From positions 1-10,577 of the forward strand of contig CALBNA010000396.1 in the NCBI GenBank assembly GCA_937896205.1: a stretch of 10,577 nt of DNA, read 5' to 3'. Source of the stretch: an uncultured Campylobacter sp. (GTDB lineage: Bacteria > Campylobacterota > Campylobacteria > Campylobacterales > Campylobacteraceae). The notes under the pieces were generated by a model that had not been told where the DNA came from, did no database searches, and saw only the letters and a program-made list of their open reading frames with translations. Shown here in pieces: positions 1 through 3,567 of this stretch (position 1 is the first letter of the stretch; every line of letters begins with the position of its first letter). The translations under genes and the position numbers were made by a program.

Positions 1-27
1 GGGCTCGGAGATGTGTATAAGAGACAG
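1..27. other. Nextera/Tn5 sequencing adapter (contaminant)
   Basis: Bases 9-27 are the Tn5 mosaic end AGATGTGTATAAGAGACAG. Bases 1-8 (GGGCTCGG) are the adjoining part of the Illumina Nextera read-2 adapter. This is library DNA, not genome. It is the exact reverse complement of 10530-10556, so the contig carries an artificial 27-bp terminal inverted repeat. Genomic sequence starts at 28. Confidence 0.97.
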
Positions 28-167
28 ATCTCAGCTCTACTTTTTGTGCCGTAGGGGACGTGATCCTCGTCGGCAAAATACAAAAACTCCGCCCCGCTAA
101 ACCGCCGCAGAGCCTCGGCGAGCACGCTCAGCCCGCCGATACCCGAGTCAAAAAACGCTATTTTCAA
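28..167 (-). CDS. murI: Glutamate racemase MurI, N-terminal part only
   Basis: Glutamate racemase converts L- to D-glutamate in the cytoplasm for peptidoglycan precursors. The reverse strand reads (M)[15 protein letters not shown]..., then ...[19 protein letters not shown] and VPYG are the two N-terminal signatures of the Asp/Glu racemase fold; the serine of DSG and the PYG loop line the substrate site. Only 46 codons are present because the gene runs into the adapter at 27; the family is about 250-270 residues. I chose the TTG at 167-165 because it gives the usual MKI- start and has GGA 6 nt upstream. An in-frame TTG at 179-177 is the alternative and would add four residues. It is divergent from the acetyltransferase gene. 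The family call is firm; the exact start is not. Confidence 0.85.
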
Positions 168-197
168 ATCTTTATCCAAGGTTAAATTTAAAAAGAG

Positions 198-203
198 ATT
201 ATA
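198..203 (-). promoter_or_regulatory. -10 box of the murI promoter
   Basis: The reverse strand carries TATAAT preceded by GAGT, about 30 nt upstream of the chosen murI TTG. That would give a leader of roughly 20-25 nt. No clear -35 box is visible, which is normal for Campylobacter sigma-70 promoters. Confidence 0.55.
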
Positions 204-206
204 ACT

Positions 207-243
207 CAAATTTACGGCGATTTCGCCTTTGGGCGTAAATTTG
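207..243. repeat. Inverted repeat in the murI/acetyltransferase divergent region
   Basis: CAAATTTACG (207-216) and CGTAAATTTG (234-243) are perfect complements. Inside them lies a second small hairpin, GGCGA (216-220) with TCGCC (223-227). The element sits just upstream of the murI -10 box, so it could be an operator or only another example of the AAATTTG words common in this genome. Confidence 0.5.
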
Positions 244-324
244 GCCTTTTACGGCGGCTAGGTGCGCGCCTTTACCGACGTTCAAATTTGACGTTTTCGT
301 TGCTGTTTTTAATCAAATTTGGCG

Positions 325-330
325 TAAAAT
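325..330 (+). promoter_or_regulatory. Possible -10 box of the acetyltransferase promoter
   Basis: GTAAAAT lies about 27 nt upstream of the ATG at 357. A start site near 337 would exclude the upstream in-frame TTG at 288 and make the ATG at 339 almost leaderless, which fits the choice of 357. The match is weak. Confidence 0.3.
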
Positions 331-356
331 CAGTTAAAATGAACAAAAGGCTCAAA

Positions 357-992
357 ATGCAAGAAAATCTCGCCCACGCAAAATACGAAATCTCGCGCGC
401 CATCAAGGCCGATCTAGCCGCTATCACGCGCATTTATAACGCAAGCGTTTTAGAGCGAAATGCCACGGCCACGCTGCACCCCGTGGGCATAGAGGAGCTC
501 GAAGTGTGGTTTGACGCGCACGAGACGGCAAATCGCCCGATATACGTGCTACGCGAGATTTGCGAAGGAAATTTGACGAGCGGAGACGGCGAAACATTTG
601 AAGCTGATTGCGAGAGGAAATTTGACCAAAAGGGCGAAAATTTGGGCGCGCAAAAGCCGGGCGTCGCAAACCAAAAAAGCGAAATCTTAGCCTGGGGCAG
701 CCTCGGCGACTATCATCCGCGCGAGGGCTACCGCATCACCGCCGAGATCAGCGTCTACATCGCAGCGGACGCTCGCGGCAAAGGACTCGGCAGACGGCTC
801 GTAAAATTTATACTCGAAAGTGCACCAAAATTTGGCATCAAAAACGTCGTCGCACTGATATTTTCCAGCAACGCGGCAAGCCTAAATTTGTTTGCAAAAT
901 TTGGCTTTACGCGCTGGGGTGAACTACCGGAAGTCTGCGATATGGGCGGCAAAATCGAGAGTCTAACGATACTAGGCAAGAAACTTGGTTAA
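357..992 (+). CDS. GNAT N-acetyltransferase, phosphinothricin acetyltransferase-like
   Basis: A probable cytoplasmic acetyl-CoA-dependent N-acetyltransferase of 211 residues. The N-terminal part (ISRAIKADLAAITRIYNASV) matches the first strand and helix of Pat-type GNATs. RGKGLGRR (about residues 140-147) is the acetyl-CoA pyrophosphate loop, R-x-x-G-x-G, and is preceded by the usual EISVYIAADA strand. NAASLNLFAKFGF is the C-terminal GNAT motif. The ATG at 357 was chosen because AAAAGG lies 6 nt upstream; in-frame starts at 288 (TTG) and 339 (ATG) have no good ribosome site. Odd feature: residues about 68-108, between two core strands, form a charged low-complexity insert, while ordinary Pat proteins of about 170 residues have a tight turn there. 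The insert comes from a decayed tandem DNA repeat (557-644). The substrate is unknown; related proteins acetylate small amines or phosphinothricin/methionine sulfoximine. Confidence 0.8.
   Translation: MQENLAHAKYEISRAIKADLAAITRIYNASVLERNATATLHPVGIEELEVWFDAHETANRPIYVLREICEGNLTSGDGETFEADCERKFDQKGENLGAQKPGVANQKSEILAWGSLGDYHPREGYRITAEISVYIAADARGKGLGRRLVKFILESAPKFGIKNVVALIFSSNAASLNLFAKFGFTRWGELPEVCDMGGKIESLTILGKKLG
557..644 (+). repeat. Degenerate tandem repeat (about 45-49 bp unit) inside the acetyltransferase
   Basis: Two 21-base blocks at 557-577 and 606-626 agree at nearly every position once single-base gaps are allowed; both end in AGGAAATTTGAC. Each is followed at similar distance by a second shared block, GGCGAAACATTTG (588-600) and GGCGAAAATTTG (633-644). 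This is a two-copy tandem duplication with small indels. Total length stays in frame, though the local reading frame of the AAATTTG word differs between copies. Confidence 0.7.
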
Positions 993-995
993 AAT

Positions 996-1031
996 CTGCT
1001 CTGCCACAATAGGGCAAGCAGAAGCGCTTCT
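996..1031 (+). terminator. Hairpin after the acetyltransferase gene
   Basis: CTGCT (996-1000) and GCC (1003-1005) pair with GGC (1013-1015) and AGCAG (1017-1021). The palindrome AGAAGCGCTTCT (1020-1031) overlaps its end. It begins 4 nt past the stop codon. Only a short T run follows, so termination is plausible but not strong. Confidence 0.4.
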
Positions 1032-1080
1032 TTGATACGCTAAAATTTAGTCCTGCGAGACAAATGACGGAATTCAGTAA

Positions 1081-1641
1081 GAGTCTAATTGTCCATATAA
1101 AACCTATGAGTTTTTCAAACCCGCACCGAATCAAAGTAAAGAGGAAGCGAACAAAGCGTGGCGCTATCTGCACGACGGATACGAAAATTTCACGCTCGAT
1201 TTCAAGGACCGTTACTCCACCGTACACACCAAACAGCAGTTCATCCTTTCGTGGGATCACTCGGATTTCTACGGCGAGTTTTTCGTCGCTAGCGTGCCCG
1301 ACGACATCAAAGCAAGCTGGAGCGTAGCGAGCTTTAGCGATGCCGACAACATGCTCTCGACCGAGTTCGTGCCGAGCTTCGATGAGGCTCTCGGCTTAAA
1401 GAGCGGTAGGGATATAAACGACTACTACGTAATGGGCATGGATGCGCAAGGCGAGTTTGTTTATCTGCTCTCAAAGCAATACTCAAGCATCCTAAAGCTC
1501 GATCCGCGCAGCAGAAAGATCGTGGAGGTTTATAGCTTTGAAGGCGTGAGCGACGCCCATACGCTCGCTATCAAAGAGGGTAAATTCTACGTCGCGTCCA
1601 GAGAAGGCGGCGTGAATAAGATTTTTATTTTCGAAAGGTAA
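1081..1641 (+). pseudogene. 3' remnant of a gene, probable beta-propeller-like protein
   Basis: The frame is open for 186 codons but opens straight after an in-frame TAA (1078-1080). It has no ATG, GTG or TTG until the GTG at 1294. The text before 1294 is clearly protein-like (YEFFKPAPNQSKEEANKAW, later FILSWDHSDFYGEFFVAS), so a gene starting at 1294 would lack real upstream sequence. Further upstream the frame holds a TAG at 1048-1050. The C-terminal part (GEFVYLLSKQYSSILKLDP, then a DAHTLAIKEGKFYVAS segment) has the repeating strand pattern of a beta-propeller's last blades, as in YjiK/SdiA-regulated-like proteins. The family is not certain. Codon use and AAATTT words are host-like, so this looks like decay of a native gene. 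A shortened protein made from the GTG at 1294 cannot be excluded. Confidence 0.55.
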
Positions 1642-1673
1642 AATTTAAGCCGTCTTTTGGGCGGCTTAAATTT
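1641..1673 (+). terminator. Perfect 12-bp hairpin after the remnant gene
   Basis: AAATTTAAGCCG (1641-1652) pairs perfectly with CGGCTTAAATTT (1662-1673) around a 9-nt loop. It starts on the last base of the stop codon. The AAATTT end can act as a U-rich 3' side, and the symmetric arm would also work on the other strand. This is a probable intrinsic terminator separating the remnant from the downstream leader RNA. Confidence 0.65.
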
Positions 1674-1767
1674 ATAATAATCCAAAACAAGACGCTTGGC
1701 TACTCTCTCGGTGTCGAATTTATATCCGTTAAATAACTTTTGCCAAGCCACTTAAAGCTCTTTTTGC
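1674..1767. other. Upstream region of the leader-RNA promoter
   Basis: No gene was found here. The only visible structure is GCTTGGC (1694-1700) facing GCCAAGC (1742-1748), a perfect 7-bp inverted repeat 41 bp apart that ends 20 bp before the -10 box. It could be an operator pair or chance. Confidence 0.3.
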
Positions 1768-1773
1768 TATAAT
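1768..1773 (+). promoter_or_regulatory. -10 box of the promoter for the leader RNA and TIR-like gene
   Basis: TTTTTGC directly precedes TATAAT, then GTCATTG. This is the typical Campylobacter sigma-70 core promoter, a T-rich stretch plus extended -10. The expected start site is near 1780, about 290 nt upstream of the TIR-like ORF. Such a long leader is unusual compared with the ~20-35 nt leaders inferred for murI, nrdD and sodB here. Confidence 0.7.
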
Positions 1774-1779
1774 GTCATT

Positions 1780-2050
1780 GTAAATTTAACCAAAAGAAGC
1801 AAAAAGGGCAAATCCTAAAACTTTCGCCCCGATGAAAGCAGGTGGGATAGCCTAGGCGCTAAATGCTGACAAAAAAGAGAGCAAAATGCGATAAACGCCC
1901 TAAAAGACGATGGTGAAATAAACTCACCGAAAAGGTATTGTTGCTCAGTATTGTAGGTTTGGTAGACTCCGCAAAGCCTGGTGGCTAGTGGAGATTTTTT
2001 AGCAGGGGCTGTTGAAAAATGGGGTTGACTGGACAACAAGGCTAATTTTA
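1780..2050 (+). ncRNA. Candidate structured leader RNA upstream of the TIR-like gene
   Basis: There is no convincing plus-strand protein here, but many helices. CTTTC (1821-1825) pairs with GAAAG (1834-1838), and the upstream GGGC (1806-1809) can pair with GCCC in that loop (1826-1829), a possible pseudoknot. TAGGCG (1853-1858) pairs with CGCC(C)TA (1896-1902). GGTGA (1912-1916) pairs with TCACC (1924-1928). CTCC...GCC pairs with GGC...GGAG (1967-1993) and is followed by T6. TGTTG (2010-2014) pairs with CAACA (2034-2038). The two ends, TAAATTTAACC (1781-1791) and GGCTAATTTTA (2040-2050), can pair at 9 of 11 positions, closing the molecule. An ATG at 1863 opens a very basic 17-codon ORF whose TGA lies in the GGTGA stem. 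I see no RNase P, tmRNA, SRP, 6S or riboswitch core that I recognise. Folding was done by eye. Confidence 0.45.
1967..1999 (+). terminator. Terminator-like attenuator hairpin inside the leader
   Basis: CTCC (1967-1970) pairs with GGAG (1990-1993), with an inner GCC-TGGT-GGC hairpin (1976-1985). ATTTTTT (1994-2000) follows immediately. A G+C stem plus U run in mid-leader is the form of an intrinsic terminator. Transcripts stopping here would be about 220 nt, and read-through would be needed to express the gene at 2067. Confidence 0.5.
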
Positions 2051-2066
2051 TAGTTAAGGAGATTAA

Positions 2067-2819
2067 ATGAAAATGAAATTTTCAGGGAGTATTGATGACT
2101 TAAAGAGCCAGTTGCAAAACGAAGGCTTTTCTAATTATAAGGTAGAACAAAAAAATTGTGGATATTGTTTTAGATTCCCAAATGGTTCTATATTAAATTT
2201 TTGGCCTAGCAATGGAAGTGTTAATTTGCAAGGAAAAACAGATGATAAGTTGTCTCGTTTTATTCATAGTTTATGTGGTAGTAATATAAAAAATTCAAAT
2301 GAGACTATTGATGAACCTGTAACCCCTGCTCAAGTAGAAGCTAAAGGAAAAGTTTTTGTTGTTCATGGTCATGATAATACAGCAAGAGAACAGCTGGAAT
2401 TGATTTTACACAAATTAGGAATTGAACCTTTCGTATTACAAAATACTAGTGGTGGAGGGTTGACTATCATTGAAGCCCTGGAAAAAGAAATTGGACAGAA
2501 TCCTTCTGAGGTTACTTTTGGGATTGTTCTACTAACTCCTGATGACATGGGATATCCTAAAAGCTCAAGGTCGGAGGATGCAAAGCCTAGAGCTAGACAA
2601 AATGTCGTTCTAGAAATGGGAATGTTACTGTCATCTATTGGTAGAAGTAGAGTCGCAATTTTAAAGAAAGGAGATTTAGAAGTCCCATCTGATGCGAGCG
2701 GAATTTTATATATATCTTTTAATGAACACGTAAAAGAGACTGTTCCAAAGCTTGCGGAGAGATTAAACCAAAGCGGTTTTAAAATGATGCCTGAAAATAT
2801 TACTAGAGCATCATCTTGA
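2067..2819 (+). CDS. Two-domain protein with C-terminal TIR-like (PF10137 type) domain
   Basis: Predicted cytoplasmic nucleotide-binding/NADase-type effector of 250 residues. Residues about 94-238 match the TIR-like family of CAP12/Pycsar effectors: KVFVVHGHD (95-103), GGGLTIIEALEKE (129-141), FGIVLLTPDD (151-160), RARQNVVLEMG (175-185; Glu183 is the expected catalytic acid of NAD-cleaving TIRs), VPSDASGILYI (207-217). Residues 1-75 form a separate small domain, including NGSILNFWPS-GSVNLQGK; its strand pattern loosely recalls TBP-like domains such as that of RNase HIII (inference). A linker rich in S, N, E and T joins them. AAGGAG ends 5 nt before the ATG. Base composition is AT-rich, with codons such as AGA, GGA and TTA unlike the neighbours, and no AAATTTG word occurs, which suggests transfer. 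No cyclase, Thoeris, CBASS or retron partner gene is beside it; its only neighbour in the unit is the structured leader. Known relatives kill or arrest infected cells by depleting NAD+; that role here is inference. Confidence 0.8.
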   Translation: MKMKFSGSIDDLKSQLQNEGFSNYKVEQKNCGYCFRFPNGSILNFWPSNGSVNLQGKTDDKLSRFIHSLCGSNIKNSNETIDEPVTPAQVEAKGKVFVVHGHDNTAREQLELILHKLGIEPFVLQNTSGGGLTIIEALEKEIGQNPSEVTFGIVLLTPDDMGYPKSSRSEDAKPRARQNVVLEMGMLLSSIGRSRVAILKKGDLEVPSDASGILYISFNEHVKETVPKLAERLNQSGFKMMPENITRASS

Positions 2820-2840
2820 TTGACATGAGCTACAAGATTG

Positions 2841-2889
2841 AGTTGAATTAGGGGCTTTTAACTTGATTCAACTTGCCTAATTATTTTTT
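2841..2889 (+). terminator. Terminator of the TIR-like gene, with two competing stems
   Basis: AATTAGG (2846-2852) pairs with CCTAATT (2876-2882), followed by ATTTTTT: an intrinsic terminator 27 nt past the stop. Overlapping it, AGTTGAAT (2841-2848) pairs perfectly with ATTCAACT (2866-2873). The two stems share bases 2846-2848, so they exclude each other. Confidence 0.6.
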
Positions 2890-3003
2890 ATGATAGCCTA
2901 CATAATCTATATAGGTCGGATATTTGAATCCAATAATCTTTTGATATTTATATATTTTGAAATAATTGCCGTAGGTTAAAAACATCTGATTCAAGAATCC
3001 TAT
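2890..3003. other. AT-rich intergenic DNA, no gene seen
   Basis: No coding frame, tRNA or RNA family was recognised. Short inverted words are present: TTGAATC near 2924 and GATTCAA near 2981, and GATTCAA recurs in the terminator just upstream. The sequence has no AAATTTG host word. Confidence 0.4.
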
Positions 3004-3189
3004 CTACAATTTTTTAAGCAACCCAACTATAACATAATAAACTTTAGTCAAAATCCAAGTAACATGCGAACCACGAAATATACCACAACCACCACTTGCA
3101 ATGTAGCTATCTGCAAAAGGAGGGCGAAACTCTGGAACATAAGAAGGCGGTGAGGTAACGATGGCCCATTTATGCGGACTGCAATCATG
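3004..3189 (-). pseudogene. Possible C-terminal remnant of an unknown gene
   Basis: The reverse strand is open for 61 codons between a TAA (3192-3190) and a TAG (3006-3004), with no start codon at its head. The product contains SPPSYVPEFRPPFADSYIA, then GGCGIF, and ends in a hydrophobic segment around VTWILTKVYYVIVGLL before KKL. The composition looks protein-like, but an open stretch of this length can arise by chance. No family was recognised. If real, it is a gene fragment lying between the island and the nrdD region. Confidence 0.25.
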
Positions 3190-3317
3190 TTAAATTTAAG
3201 GAACGTATGCCAAATACGCGGTAATTTTGCGCCTAAATTTTTAATTTAGGAGCTTTACAATATTGTACCATTTTTCTTATCGCCTACAAAAAATCATATA
3301 AATTTGAAACTAAATTA
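3190..3317. other. Intergenic region with palindromes near the island's right edge
   Basis: There is no gene. CCTAAAT-TTTTA-ATTTAGG (3232-3250) is a perfect 7-bp hairpin, and TACAATATTGTA (3256-3267) is a perfect 12-bp palindrome followed by T5. Host-type AAATTT words return from about 3191, so the edge of the foreign-looking stretch is probably near here. Confidence 0.4.
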
Positions 3318-3337
3318 GGTCGGACTTCCATCCGACC
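3318..3337 (-). terminator. Hairpin closing the nrdD transcript
   Basis: GGTCGGA (3318-3324) and TCCGACC (3331-3337) form a perfect 7-bp stem with a 6-nt loop. It lies 24 nt past the stop of the 50-codon ORF. On the minus strand the stem is followed by TAATTTAGTTT, a weak T-rich tail. A probable terminator for the leftward nrdD transcript; it could also act rightward. Confidence 0.5.
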
Positions 3338-3360
3338 CAAGTATTAGGAAAAAGGAGAAA

Positions 3361-3513
3361 CTAAAATATATAGACCGCGCCGAGTACGATAAACGCTCTT
3401 AAGCAAAAGCCGCCCACAAGCACGCCGTATTCGTTATAAACACAGCTTTTTGCCTCCTCGCCGCCGTGCGCACAGACGCTGCTACCTGCATTTACGATGC
3501 AGCTGTAAAGCAT
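3361..3513 (-). CDS. Small hypothetical cysteine-containing protein downstream of nrdD
   Basis: An ORF of 50 residues, MLYSCIVNAGSSVCAHGGEE to ...GFCLRAFIVLGAVYIF. It has four cysteines (5, 14, 24, 37) and a hydrophobic C-terminal segment that could enter the membrane. It lies 54 nt past the nrdD stop on the same strand, with an in-frame TGA 10-12 nt upstream of the ATG and a modest GAAG ribosome site. Its composition is host-like. I do not recognise the family. It is not NrdG (too short, no CxxxCxxC radical-SAM motif) and contains no RVxGY-type glycyl-radical motif. It may be a real small gene cotranscribed with nrdD or a chance frame. Confidence 0.35.
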   Translation of the reverse strand: MLYSCIVNAGSSVCAHGGEEAKSCVYNEYGVLVGGFCLRAFIVLGAVYIF

Positions 3514-3567
3514 AAATTTACTTCAACTAGATAGCAGCAAAACCCAACTTCGCCGCTCAAATTTAGC

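Noticed and set aside
907..1260. Minus-strand 117-residue ORF across the acetyltransferase end
   Set aside because: It overlaps two better-supported plus-strand coding regions and has no recognisable domain or ribosome site.
1815..2039. Minus-strand 74-residue ORF in the leader region
   Set aside because: It has no ribosome site, no family resemblance, and lies antisense to a strongly structured region with its own plus-strand promoter.
1780..2066. Retron msr-msd RNA
   Set aside because: No reverse transcriptase gene follows or precedes it in the window, and the typical msd long hairpin is not obvious. Pairing ends alone are not enough.
1780..2066. tmRNA, RNase P RNA, SRP RNA, 6S RNA or a c-di-GMP, cobalamin or similar riboswitch
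   Set aside because: None of the conserved core words I know for these (such as GAGGAAAGTCC of RNase P, GGAAGCAGC of SRP, or a TTCGA...CCA end of tmRNA) is present. Short similarities to riboswitch cores do not extend.
3140..3175. rRNA fragment (GGTGAGGTAACGATGG resembles a 16S word)
   Set aside because: The similarity is limited to about a dozen bases and the surroundings do not match rRNA.
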